A stretch of 64,000 bases of DNA, taken from NCBI RefSeq assembly GCF_000021545.1, contig NC_012438.1:1300003-1364002 (forward strand). The letters run 5' to 3'. A program made the position numbers and the translations under genes. The notes below the pieces were generated by a model. It saw only the letters and a program-made list of their open reading frames with translations, did not search any database and had not been told where the DNA came from. The stretch comes from Sulfurihydrogenibium azorense Az-Fu1. Its GTDB lineage: Bacteria > Aquificota > Aquificia > Aquificales > Hydrogenothermaceae. Shown here piece after piece: positions 18,139 to 26,002 of the stretch. The first letter of the stretch is position 1. Every line of letters starts with the position of its first letter.

Positions 18139-18156
18139 GCCGGCTTTTAGCCGGCC
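18139..18156 (-). terminator. Terminator-like hairpin between rhodanese and YeeE genes
   Basis: A GCCGGCT / AGCCGGC stem with a short loop, followed on the minus strand by TTTCTTATTTTTAA. It is GC-rich against an AT-rich background and probably causes partial termination after the rhodanese gene, making it the most abundant product of the unit. Confidence 0.7.
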
Positions 18157-18164
18157 TTGATTGA

Positions 18165-19082
18165 TTACTGCTCTATAGGTAAAGATGCGTCGTTACCCCA
18201 TTCGTCCCAAGAACCTACATAAACTTTTGCTTTAGGATATCCTGCAAGTTTTAAAGCTGCAAATACAAAAGATCCTCTTCCAAGTCCTACGTGACAATAG
18301 GAGATAACTGTTTTATCAGGAGTAATTCCAGCTCTTTCAAGTTGTTTTTTGATTTGATCTACAGGTTTAAATAGAGGTTTATCAGGCTCACCGTTAGGGT
18401 TACCAGCCAGTTTTTTCCATTCAAAGAATTTAGCTCCAGGAATGTGTCCACCCCTTTCAACTTGCTTGTGTTTTCCAGGAGCTTCCAATGCTTCCAATAG
18501 AGTTTTACCTGTGTATTCTTCAAATCTTCTTGCATCAAGTATCACATAGTTAGGATCTTTTGAAGCTTTTAGTACTTCATCTTTTGTAGCTAAGATATCT
18601 TTTCTTACTTTTACAGTAAATTTACCAGGAGCTGGTTTTTTAGCAGGACCTGTTTCTACAGGTAATCCTTTTGCTTTCCAAGTAGCAAAACCACCATCTA
18701 ACATTTGAACGTTGTCAACACCGTATAAGTAAAGGAAAAACCATACACCAGATGCGTTAGGTCCTTTACCATCGTCGTAAGCTATTACGTGAGAGTTGTT
18801 GCTGATACCAAGCCCAGATATTAACTTTTGTGCATTGTTTTCACACATAGGAAGTCCGCCACACTTTTTAATGTCAGAGAGGTAGTGAAGGTCGTGAGCG
18901 TATGCATTTTGAGCATTTGGAATGTGTCCTGCTTGAAATACTTTTGGGTCATCACCACATACAAACACTGCCTTTCCAAGTAAGTCTTTTGCTTGGTCTA
19001 CAGAGATTAGTAAATCTGCAGCCTTTGAAGATGCTGCTACTGTTAAAAGTCCTGCTGCTGCAAGTGTTAAAACTTTTTTCAT
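18165..19082 (-). CDS. Periplasmic two-domain rhodanese (thiosulfate sulfurtransferase)
   Basis: The 305-residue protein has a Sec signal peptide (about residues 1-21, ending ASSKA) and two rhodanese domains. The first has an inactive loop (DDGKGPNASG). The second carries the catalytic cysteine in ISYCHVGLGRGS. Such enzymes transfer sulfane sulfur from thiosulfate or polysulfide to an acceptor, and a periplasmic location suits sulfur-oxidising or respiring bacteria. It is the first gene of the cluster, with promoter element copy 1 51 bp upstream and a good Shine-Dalgarno (AGGAGG). It should supply or accept sulfur for the transporter and molybdoenzymes behind it. Confidence 0.9.
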   Translation of the reverse strand: MKKVLTLAAAGLLTVAASSKAADLLISVDQAKDLLGKAVFVCGDDPKVFQAGHIPNAQNAYAHDLHYLSDIKKCGGLPMCENNAQKLISGLGISNNSHVIAYDDGKGPNASGVWFFLYLYGVDNVQMLDGGFATWKAKGLPVETGPAKKPAPGKFTVKVRKDILATKDEVLKASKDPNYVILDARRFEEYTGKTLLEALEAPGKHKQVERGGHIPGAKFFEWKKLAGNPNGEPDKPLFKPVDQIKKQLERAGITPDKTVISYCHVGLGRGSFVFAALKLAGYPKAKVYVGSWDEWGNDASLPIEQ

Positions 19083-19398
19083 CTAAAACCTCCTATAAAA
19101 AGATTTGAATATTAATATGACCTAATATTTTCAAGTTGTCAAACACTAACCTAATTTAAAACAAGGTTATAAAACATATTCCATTACCAGATTAATAAGC
19201 AATTTTAATGCCAATTGTTAAGAAATTTTAATATTATTGATTTTATAAAAACTTAAAAAGTTAATATATACTAACTAATTACAAATTAGCAAAATTTTTT
19301 TTATTAAAGATTGAAATAAAGTTATTTCATTTTGAAATATCTAAAAATCATCTTGAAAATGCTATAATAATTAATCATCAAATTAACAAGGAGTTTCT
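19083..19398. promoter_or_regulatory. Divergent intergenic region, rhodanese / gyrA
   Basis: A 316-bp AT-rich gap. The rhodanese promoter element lies at 19133-19151 (minus strand). A TATAAT at 19363-19368 upstream of gyrA is the best -10 for the plus strand, but I see no good -35 at the usual distance. AAGGAG before the gyrA ATG is its ribosome site. No gene or RNA is evident in the middle. Confidence 0.55.
19133..19151 (-). promoter_or_regulatory. Shared promoter element, copy 1
   Basis: On the minus strand this reads GGTTAGTGTTTGACAACTT, 51 bp before the rhodanese start. It matches copy 2 at 12007-12025 except at one base. TTGACA serves as -35 and CATATT or TATTAA downstream may be the -10. 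Confidence 0.65.
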
Positions 19399-21786
19399 AT
19401 GGAAGACATTAAGAAAGTTCCTATAGAAGAAGAGATAAAAAGTGCGTACATAGATTACGCAATGTCTGTTATAGCCGGAAGGGCTATCCCAGATGTTAGG
19501 GATGGTTTAAAACCAGTTCAAAGAAGAATCTTATTTGCAATGTATGAGTTGGGATTGCTACCTAACAAACCTTACAAAAAATCTGCAAGAGTTGTAGGTG
19601 AGACTTTAGGTAAATTCCATCCTCACGGAGATACTTCTGTTTACGATGCACTTGTTAGAATGGCTCAAGATTTTACGATGAGATATCCTCTTATAGATGG
19701 CCAAGGAAACTTTGGTTCTATAGATGGAGACCCTCAAGCTGCAATGCGTTATACAGAGGCAAGACTTACAAAACTTGCAGTAGAGATGCTTGAAGATATA
19801 GATAAAAACACCGTTGATATGGTACCAAACTTTGATTCATCTTTAGAAGAACCAACGGTTTTGCCTTCAAAATTTCCAAACCTTATATGTAATGGAACGT
19901 CAGGAATAGCTGTAGGGCTTGCTACAAGTATTCCTCCCCACAACTTTACAGAAGTCGCAGAGGCTCTCAAATACCTTGCTCAATTTCCTGATGCAACAGT
20001 TGAAGAACTATGTCAGTTTATAAAAGGTCCTGATTTCCCAACAGGTGGAATAATAACAAACTCTCACGAAGAGATAATAGATATATACAAAACAGCCAGA
20101 GGCTCTATAACTATAAAAGGTAAAGCTAGAATTGAAAAACTACCCGGAAACAGACAAAGAGTAGTTATATATGAGATACCATACCAAGTAAATAAAGTTG
20201 AGCTTATAAAAAGAATAGCAGAATTAGTTAGAACAGGAAAAGAAAAAGGTATATCAGACTTAAGAGACGAATCAGACAGAACAGGAATAAGAATAGTTAT
20301 AGAGCTTAAAAGAGACGCAGACCCAGAAAAAGTTTTAAAAAAACTCTACAAAAGCACTCCCCTTGAAAAAAGCTTCCCTGTTAACTTTACGGTCTTAGTA
20401 GACAAACAACCAAAAGTTTTAAGTCTAAAAGAGATACTCCAAGAATTTATAAAACATAGATTAGAAGTTATAACAAGAAGAACGTTATTTGACCTTGAAA
20501 AAGCAGAAAACAGACTTCACATAGTAGAAGGTTTAATAGTAGCCCTTGAGAACGCAGACAAAGTGATAGACATAGTAAGGTCATCAAAAGACACATCACA
20601 AGCAAGAGAACTTTTAACAACAAGGTACAATCTAACAGAAACACAAGCAAATGCAATCCTTGATATGAGACTTGCAAGGTTTACAGCATTAGAAACAACT
20701 AAATTAAAAGAAGAGAAAAAGGAACTTGAAGCTCAGATAGAAAACTACAAAAAAATTCTCTCAACTGAAGAAGAAAAGATAAAAGTGTTTATTCAAGAAA
20801 TGGATGAGATGCTTTCAAAATATTCAGACGAGAGAAAGACAACTATAGCAGTAGAAAAAGAACTTACATTTAAAGAGTACTTTATGTTTGCGATAATGTC
20901 TTCAGGAAAAGTATACAATCACAAAGTAGATGAAAATACAGATAAAAGTGAGATTTTACAGAAAATTATAAACGATATATCTTTAAACTCTGTGGAAGGT
21001 AAAAAGATAGTATCTATTCAGGAAGTAGAGAGCTCTAAACCTGTTGCATTCTTCACAAAAGAAGGAAAGGCAGACTGGAGTCTTGTTATAGACCTTCCAA
21101 AAGGAGAAGGTAAGTTAAAGATAGATTCAGAGATTGTAGGAACAATTTACCAAGGAGAAGGAGAGGAAAATAGAGTATTTTTAATAACTAAGAAAGGTAT
21201 TATAAAAAGAATGTTTGATGAAGACATCTTCTACAAATCTCATAAACATACTGTAATGCCTTTAAATGAAGGAGATGAGTTAGCAGTTGCTATAGCAGAC
21301 CAAAATCCATCTTATATAGGAATATACACAAAAAATGCAGATTTATTACTTTTTGAAAGAAACGAAGTTAGAGTAACAGGTGATAAAGCTAAAGGAGTAG
21401 AAGGAATAGATTTAGATCCAAACGATGAAGTTGCAGGATCGTTCTTAATAGATGGCCATAACTATATTTTAATTGCTACTTCAAAAGGTTATATGAAGTT
21501 AGTTGAAAAGTCTGAGTTTCCTATAAAGAAAAGAGGACAAAAAGGACTAATGGCTGTAAAACTTAATAAAGATGATTATGTGGTCTCTATGATTCCTGTA
21601 GATATAGGTGAAGATGTTTTAGTTCAAACAAAACATGGAAAGCTATTAAAAATCAAAGTAGACCCATCTATAATACCAATAGGAAAAAGAACATCTACTG
21701 GAGAAAATAAATTTAACTTTGAAGCTGACAGTATAGTAAAAGTTCTAAAATTACCGAAATTTCAGGAAATAGGAAATGATAGTTAG
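19399..21786 (+). CDS. gyrA: DNA gyrase/topoisomerase IV subunit A with degenerate GyrA box
   Basis: The 795-residue type IIA topoisomerase subunit begins with the usual [28 protein letters not shown] block. The catalytic tyrosine is Tyr118 in [10 protein letters not shown]. The GKFHPHGD and [10 protein letters not shown] motifs are intact and a six-bladed C-terminal domain follows. The GyrA box needed for DNA wrapping, normally QRRGGKG, reads KKRGQKG (residues 710-716; 21526-21546). In Aquifex aeolicus a GyrA-annotated protein without a proper box behaves like topoisomerase IV, so this protein may relax and decatenate rather than supercoil. The start is ATG with AAGGAG upstream; its stop overlaps the next gene by 11 bp. 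Confidence 0.95.
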   Translation: MEDIKKVPIEEEIKSAYIDYAMSVIAGRAIPDVRDGLKPVQRRILFAMYELGLLPNKPYKKSARVVGETLGKFHPHGDTSVYDALVRMAQDFTMRYPLIDGQGNFGSIDGDPQAAMRYTEARLTKLAVEMLEDIDKNTVDMVPNFDSSLEEPTVLPSKFPNLICNGTSGIAVGLATSIPPHNFTEVAEALKYLAQFPDATVEELCQFIKGPDFPTGGIITNSHEEIIDIYKTARGSITIKGKARIEKLPGNRQRVVIYEIPYQVNKVELIKRIAELVRTGKEKGISDLRDESDRTGIRIVIELKRDADPEKVLKKLYKSTPLEKSFPVNFTVLVDKQPKVLSLKEILQEFIKHRLEVITRRTLFDLEKAENRLHIVEGLIVALENADKVIDIVRSSKDTSQARELLTTRYNLTETQANAILDMRLARFTALETTKLKEEKKELEAQIENYKKILSTEEEKIKVFIQEMDEMLSKYSDERKTTIAVEKELTFKEYFMFAIMSSGKVYNHKVDENTDKSEILQKIINDISLNSVEGKKIVSIQEVESSKPVAFFTKEGKADWSLVIDLPKGEGKLKIDSEIVGTIYQGEGEENRVFLITKKGIIKRMFDEDIFYKSHKHTVMPLNEGDELAVAIADQNPSYIGIYTKNADLLLFERNEVRVTGDKAKGVEGIDLDPNDEVAGSFLIDGHNYILIATSKGYMKLVEKSEFPIKKRGQKGLMAVKLNKDDYVVSMIPVDIGEDVLVQTKHGKLLKIKVDPSIIPIGKRTSTGENKFNFEADSIVKVLKLPKFQEIGNDS

Positions 21787-21985
21787 GATTCTTTATCTTC
21801 TTGGCATAGTTATAGGTTTATATGCTATTTTCAATAACTTACCCTATATCTTTAAAGTAGATTTTTCTGACCCTATGTTAGCGTTGGGAAAGATTTTAGT
21901 TTCTTTATTCCCTGTGATAGCCGGGACTGTAATAGTTTACGTTTCAGCTTACAACTTGTATTTAAGCTTTAAAAATAAATCTTGA
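21776..21985 (+). CDS. Small two-span membrane protein
   Basis: A 69-residue protein with two hydrophobic segments (residues about 4-22 and 36-62) and a short basic tail (SFKNKS). I do not recognise a family. It starts inside the gyrA 3' end and its last 30 bases form the left edge of the 954-bp duplicated unit (from 21956). It is probably co-transcribed with gyrA and the FAD protein. Confidence 0.6.
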   Translation: MIVRILYLLGIVIGLYAIFNNLPYIFKVDFSDPMLALGKILVSLFPVIAGTVIVYVSAYNLYLSFKNKS

Positions 21986-21999
21986 CAGGAGGTGAAAAT

Positions 22000-22611
22000 A
22001 TGGAAAGGTATGATGTGGTAATAGTAGGTGGAGGACCTGCTGGACTTTCCTGTGCTTTAACGTTAGCATCAGCTAAAGGACACTTTGAGTGGGGAGAAAA
22101 CAGAAAGTATTTAGTAATTGATAATGACTCTTCAGACTTACTGAAAGCACAGCTTTATAACGTACCAGGACTTCCTCAAGGAATACTTGGAAGAGAAGCT
22201 TTAGAAAACCTAAGAAAACAAGCACAAAGTTATGGAAACGTTGAAATTGTTAAAGGAAGAGTTGTTAAAGTAGAAGGTGAGTATAAAAACTTTAAGGTTA
22301 TCACTGAAGAAGATAAAGAGTATTTAGGTGATATAGTAGTATTTGCAACAGGATTTCATGAGTTTAACATAGAGTGTGAAGGTGTAGAAGTTATAGAAAA
22401 TAAAAGGTCTCCAAGACCGGGTAAAGTTCAGTTAAAAGTTGATGAAGATAATAAAATAAGAGAGGGTCTTTATGCAGCTGGATTGATAGCAGGAGTTAGT
22501 ACTATGTACGCTTGTGCAGCCGGAAGTGGTGTTCAAGTAGCTTGTAATATCCAAGCTTTATGGGCTGGTAAAAACGTTGTTGTTCACGATGTACCTAAAG
22601 ATAAACAATAA
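22000..22611 (+). CDS. Short thioredoxin-reductase-like FAD-binding protein, copy 1
   Basis: A 203-residue flavoprotein: the FAD-binding Rossmann motif VVIVGGGPAGLSC is at the N-terminus, with the VVFATGFHEF strand mid-way and the C-terminal GLYAAGLIAG flavin-binding motif. It lacks the NADPH domain and the CxxC of true thioredoxin reductase, so it is half the usual length; substrate and partner are unknown. ATG 22000 has AGGAGGTG 6 nt upstream; the in-frame TTG at 21982 lies before that site and is rejected. An identical second copy follows at 22954-23565. Confidence 0.85.
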   Translation: MERYDVVIVGGGPAGLSCALTLASAKGHFEWGENRKYLVIDNDSSDLLKAQLYNVPGLPQGILGREALENLRKQAQSYGNVEIVKGRVVKVEGEYKNFKVITEEDKEYLGDIVVFATGFHEFNIECEGVEVIENKRSPRPGKVQLKVDEDNKIREGLYAAGLIAGVSTMYACAAGSGVQVACNIQALWAGKNVVVHDVPKDKQ

Positions 22612-22618
22612 AAAAATT

Positions 22619-22638
22619 AGGAAGGCTTTTGCCTTCCT
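22619..22638. terminator. Bidirectional terminator, copy 1
   Basis: AGGAAGGC / GCCTTCCT stem with a TTTT loop, flanked by A-run and T-run, between the FAD gene and the convergent coiled-coil gene fragment. Duplicated at 23573-23592. Confidence 0.8.
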
Positions 22639-22645
22639 TTAAAAT

Positions 22646-22909
22646 TTAATAGTTAACTTTTATTAATAAAACTCCTTTTTCTTTTGCAATATCCTCTATA
22701 TCATCACTACCTTCTACGTATACAACGGTAGGTATAACCTCTTGTTTTAAAACCTTATAAAGTGCGTTTGCTCTATCTAAAGATCTTTCTAAGTCATCTT
22801 TGTATAGAGAGTAGCTAACTTCTACAGCTAAGTACACAGGTTTTCTGTTTTCTCTTAACTCTCCACTAACCACTAAATCTAAGTCAAATAGAGAATATCT
22901 CTCGCTTTG
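22646..22909 (-). pseudogene. Orphan 3' fragment of the coiled-coil protein gene
   Basis: These bases duplicate the last 264 bp of the 23600-24403 gene, created by the tandem duplication. Reading the minus strand, the fragment's left-over frame runs from the junction to the stop at 22646 with no start site, promoter or ribosome site of its own. It corresponds to the C-terminal 87 residues (from about SERYSLFDLDLVVSGE). It is not expected to be expressed. Confidence 0.88.
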
Positions 22910-22953
22910 TTGTATTTAAGCTTTAAAAATAAATCTTGACAGGAGGTGAAAAT

Positions 22954-23565
22954 ATGGAAAGGTATGATGTGGTAATAGTAGGTGGAGGACCTGCTGGACT
23001 TTCCTGTGCTTTAACGTTAGCATCAGCTAAAGGACACTTTGAGTGGGGAGAAAACAGAAAGTATTTAGTAATTGATAATGACTCTTCAGACTTACTGAAA
23101 GCACAGCTTTATAACGTACCAGGACTTCCTCAAGGAATACTTGGAAGAGAAGCTTTAGAAAACCTAAGAAAACAAGCACAAAGTTATGGAAACGTTGAAA
23201 TTGTTAAAGGAAGAGTTGTTAAAGTAGAAGGTGAGTATAAAAACTTTAAGGTTATCACTGAAGAAGATAAAGAGTATTTAGGTGATATAGTAGTATTTGC
23301 AACAGGATTTCATGAGTTTAACATAGAGTGTGAAGGTGTAGAAGTTATAGAAAATAAAAGGTCTCCAAGACCGGGTAAAGTTCAGTTAAAAGTTGATGAA
23401 GATAATAAAATAAGAGAGGGTCTTTATGCAGCTGGATTGATAGCAGGAGTTAGTACTATGTACGCTTGTGCAGCCGGAAGTGGTGTTCAAGTAGCTTGTA
23501 ATATCCAAGCTTTATGGGCTGGTAAAAACGTTGTTGTTCACGATGTACCTAAAGATAAACAATAA
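22954..23565 (+). CDS. Short thioredoxin-reductase-like FAD-binding protein, copy 2
   Basis: Identical in protein and DNA to the gene at 22000-22611, with the same AGGAGGTG ribosome site. It lies behind copy 1's terminator and the orphan fragment, and only 44 bases of leader were duplicated with it. It has no promoter of its own unless read-through or a sequence in the fragment provides one. The duplication may therefore raise dosage little. Confidence 0.85.
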   Translation: MERYDVVIVGGGPAGLSCALTLASAKGHFEWGENRKYLVIDNDSSDLLKAQLYNVPGLPQGILGREALENLRKQAQSYGNVEIVKGRVVKVEGEYKNFKVITEEDKEYLGDIVVFATGFHEFNIECEGVEVIENKRSPRPGKVQLKVDEDNKIREGLYAAGLIAGVSTMYACAAGSGVQVACNIQALWAGKNVVVHDVPKDKQ

Positions 23566-23572
23566 AAAAATT

Positions 23573-23592
23573 AGGAAGGCTTTTGCCTTCCT
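23573..23592. terminator. Bidirectional terminator, copy 2
   Basis: Same AGGAAGGC / GCCTTCCT hairpin as at 22619-22638, serving FAD copy 2 and the full-length convergent coiled-coil gene. Confidence 0.8.
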
Positions 23593-23599
23593 TTAAAAT

Positions 23600-24403
23600 T
23601 TAATAGTTAACTTTTATTAATAAAACTCCTTTTTCTTTTGCAATATCCTCTATATCATCACTACCTTCTACGTATACAACGGTAGGTATAACCTCTTGTT
23701 TTAAAACCTTATAAAGTGCGTTTGCTCTATCTAAAGATCTTTCTAAGTCATCTTTGTATAGAGAGTAGCTAACTTCTACAGCTAAGTACACAGGTTTTCT
23801 GTTTTCTCTTAACTCTCCACTAACCACTAAATCTAAGTCAAATAGAGAATATCTCTCGCTTTGGGTTATTATACCTTTTTCCTCTGCTTCATCTATCTCA
23901 TCTATAAGACGGTTTAAGTCTACAAGCTTAGACTTTTTTAAGATTCTACCAAAATATGCAGCAAACTTATCCCTAACTTTTCTTTCAAAATCACTACCTT
24001 TAAACTTTCCAAACTCACCTTTTAAGTAGTTTACATCTTTTTTGAGTACTGCCACATCCTTTTTAAGACCTTCTACATCCTGCTTTAATACTGCTACGTC
24101 TTGTTTTAATACTGCTACATCTTGTTTCAGTATTGCTACATCTTGTTTTAAGACTTCTACATCAGCTTCTATTTTGTCAACCTTCTTCTCTAGTCTATCA
24201 TGTTTTTCTTCTAAAGTTTTAAGGTGTTGTAAAAGTTCCTCCATTTTTTTGGGAAGTTCTAAAAGCTCAGAAGTCAGTATTATCTTTCTCAACTCTTCAA
24301 GCCAATCAGGATGTTCTATTAATGCTTTAACAATGTCTGCAAAGGTTTTAATCTCGTACTTTTTCATTTCTTGCTCAATTCTTTCATCTAACGTTAAGCT
24401 CAT
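23600..24403 (-). CDS. Coiled-coil protein with a nuclease-like C-terminal domain
   Basis: This 267-residue protein has three parts. An acidic N-terminal helical region comes first (residues 1-60). A long coiled coil (about 60-130) contains tandem heptads of the form VLKQDVA. A C-terminal alpha/beta domain (about 140-267) contains FDLDLVVSGE...VYLAVEVSYS, resembling the D...ExS core of DUF3782-like, PD-(D/E)XK-type domains. The heptads correspond to imperfect 21-bp DNA repeats at about 24045-24165. Such proteins are common and often multicopy in Aquificales; function is not established. Its 3' third is duplicated at 22646-22909. Confidence 0.75.
   Translation of the reverse strand: MSLTLDERIEQEMKKYEIKTFADIVKALIEHPDWLEELRKIILTSELLELPKKMEELLQHLKTLEEKHDRLEKKVDKIEADVEVLKQDVAILKQDVAVLKQDVAVLKQDVEGLKKDVAVLKKDVNYLKGEFGKFKGSDFERKVRDKFAAYFGRILKKSKLVDLNRLIDEIDEAEEKGIITQSERYSLFDLDLVVSGELRENRKPVYLAVEVSYSLYKDDLERSLDRANALYKVLKQEVIPTVVYVEGSDDIEDIAKEKGVLLIKVNY
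24045..24165 (-). repeat. Imperfect 21-bp repeats coding coiled-coil heptads
   Basis: About five consecutive 21-bp units resembling TGCTACATCTTGTTTTAATAC, each coding one VLKQDVA-like heptad of the coiled-coil protein. Near-identity of adjacent units points to recent slippage. Confidence 0.75.
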
Positions 24404-24434
24404 AATAAGTACCTCAAAAATAACCTGTTATAGA

Positions 24435-25937
24435 TTATATGTACTTAGCTCTCTTTAGCAACAAGGTTGTTATGGTCCTTACTGGTATACCTGTAGCTCC
24501 CTTTGGATGGTAGTACCATCCTGATGTGTGATGGGATGGACCTGCTATGTCTATATGTACCCAAGGTATTTTAGGGTCTACAAATTTTTCCAAAAATAGT
24601 CCTGCAGTTATTGCTCCTCCATACCTTGTCGTTCCTACGTTATATACATCTGCGTGGGGTGCCTTTATCTGTTCCCTAAGTTTATCGTTAAAAGGAAGCT
24701 GCCACATCCATTCTCCAGTTTTTTCAGTTATTTTTAAAAGCTCATTTATAAGTTTTTGGTTGTTTCCCATAACTCCGGCTGTAAACTCTCCAAGTGCTAC
24801 TACACATGCACCTGTTAAAGTAGCCATATCGATAATCGCATCTGGTTTTAACTCTGATGCGTAAGATAAAGCATCTGCAAGGGTTAATCTTCCTTCAGCA
24901 TCAGTGTTTCCTACTTCTATTGTAACTCCGTTTTTTGCTTTTAAGATATCATCAGGTCTGTAAGCTTTTCCACTTGGCATGTTCTCAGCAGCTGCAACTA
25001 TACCGTGGACTGTTATGTTTGGTTTTAACTCTCCTATAGCTTTAAATATACCAAGAACTGCACAAGCTCCAGATTTATCTGTTTTCATCCATCTCATAAA
25101 GTCTCCAGTTTTTATATTAAGACCACCACTGTCAAACATCAATCCTTTTCCAACTATCGCAATTTCTCCTTCTGATTTTTTAGGTTTATACGTCAAATGT
25201 ATAAATCTTGGTGGATTATCACTACCTTTTGCAACTGCAAGGTAAGCACCCATTCCCATCTTTTCTATCTCTTCTTCATCGTATATCTTTATTTCAAAAC
25301 CATACTGTTTTGCTAGATTTTCTGCAATCTCCGCAAACTGAACTGTGTTTATAACGTTAGCTGGCTCGTTTACAAGGTCTCTTGTAAAGTTTTGAGCTTC
25401 TGCTAAAACTTTTCCTATCTCTATGTATTTTTTCAATGAGTCTTTATCCGTTTTCTTAGAGACATTTATCTGAATTGAGTTTACTTTAAAATCTTCCTTC
25501 TTAGTAAAGTACTTATCAAAATTATAATCTCCTAAAATTGCACCTTCAGTAAGAGCTTGAACTGCTTCTTTTATATCGAAGTCCTCTAGCTCTATATCTA
25601 AATCAATAACGCAATCGGAAGCTTTTATAGATTTTAACCTTCTAACTGTGTATGCAGATAACCTTCTTAGAACATCTAACTCAAACTTCTTTTTAGAACC
25701 CATCCCTGCTACAATAACATAATCAGCTTTTATTTTTCCAAAGGTTGGAACTACTAAAAAGCTATTTTCATTAGCTTTAAACTTTTGAGATTTAAATAGA
25801 TGTGATACAGCTCCCTCTAAAATGTTATCAATCTTTTCAAGATTCCCAGAGAACTTCTTTTCTTCTTCAAACAAAGGAAATACTAAAGCATCTGTTTTTA
25901 CAGACTCTAACTTTTTTGAAACAGCTTCTATTTTCAT
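24435..25937 (-). CDS. pepA: Leucyl (M17 family) aminopeptidase
   Basis: A 500-residue cytosolic M17 aminopeptidase. The N-terminal macro-like domain is about residues 1-160. The catalytic domain holds the two-metal site: GKGLMFDSGGLNIKTGDFMRWMKTDKSG, supplying the metal-binding Asp and catalytic Lys, and the signature NTDAEGRLTLADAL. A catalytic Arg follows in the same segment. It releases N-terminal residues from peptides; in some bacteria PepA also binds DNA at recombination sites, which cannot be judged here. The start ATG is preceded by GAGGTG. The gene ends 31 bp from the coiled-coil gene on the same strand. Confidence 0.96.
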   Translation of the reverse strand: MKIEAVSKKLESVKTDALVFPLFEEEKKFSGNLEKIDNILEGAVSHLFKSQKFKANENSFLVVPTFGKIKADYVIVAGMGSKKKFELDVLRRLSAYTVRRLKSIKASDCVIDLDIELEDFDIKEAVQALTEGAILGDYNFDKYFTKKEDFKVNSIQINVSKKTDKDSLKKYIEIGKVLAEAQNFTRDLVNEPANVINTVQFAEIAENLAKQYGFEIKIYDEEEIEKMGMGAYLAVAKGSDNPPRFIHLTYKPKKSEGEIAIVGKGLMFDSGGLNIKTGDFMRWMKTDKSGACAVLGIFKAIGELKPNITVHGIVAAAENMPSGKAYRPDDILKAKNGVTIEVGNTDAEGRLTLADALSYASELKPDAIIDMATLTGACVVALGEFTAGVMGNNQKLINELLKITEKTGEWMWQLPFNDKLREQIKAPHADVYNVGTTRYGGAITAGLFLEKFVDPKIPWVHIDIAGPSHHTSGWYYHPKGATGIPVRTITTLLLKRAKYI

Positions 25938-26002
25938 AGATTACACCTCTAAGATTAATTTTTGAGATATTATAAAGATTTTTGAAGAGATTTTCAATGA
26001 AT

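Larger units (their letters stand above)
21956..22909. repeat. Tandem duplication unit, copy 1 (954 bp)
   Basis: Bases 21956-22909 are repeated head-to-tail at 22910-23863 with a constant offset of 954. Every stretch compared is identical and the FAD proteins are the same residue for residue. Edges are sharp: the base before copy 1 (C21955) differs from the base before copy 2 (G22909), and T22910 differs from G23864. The unit holds the end of the small membrane gene, the FAD gene, the terminator and the 3' third of the convergent coiled-coil gene. Confidence 0.96.
22910..23863. repeat. Tandem duplication unit, copy 2 (954 bp)
   Basis: Exact second copy of 21956-22909. At the junction (22909/22910) the interior of the coiled-coil gene is joined to the 3' end of the small membrane gene, with no microhomology at the breakpoint. 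At the right edge the coiled-coil gene continues intact, so this copy contains that gene's real 3' end. Confidence 0.96.

Noticed and set aside
21982-21999. TTG start for the FAD protein adding six residues
   Set aside because: It lies upstream of and inside the AGGAGGTG ribosome site; ATG 22000 is correctly placed.
22646-22873. 75-residue minus-strand frame as a gene
   Set aside because: It is the duplicated 3' end of the 23600-24403 gene with no signals of its own.
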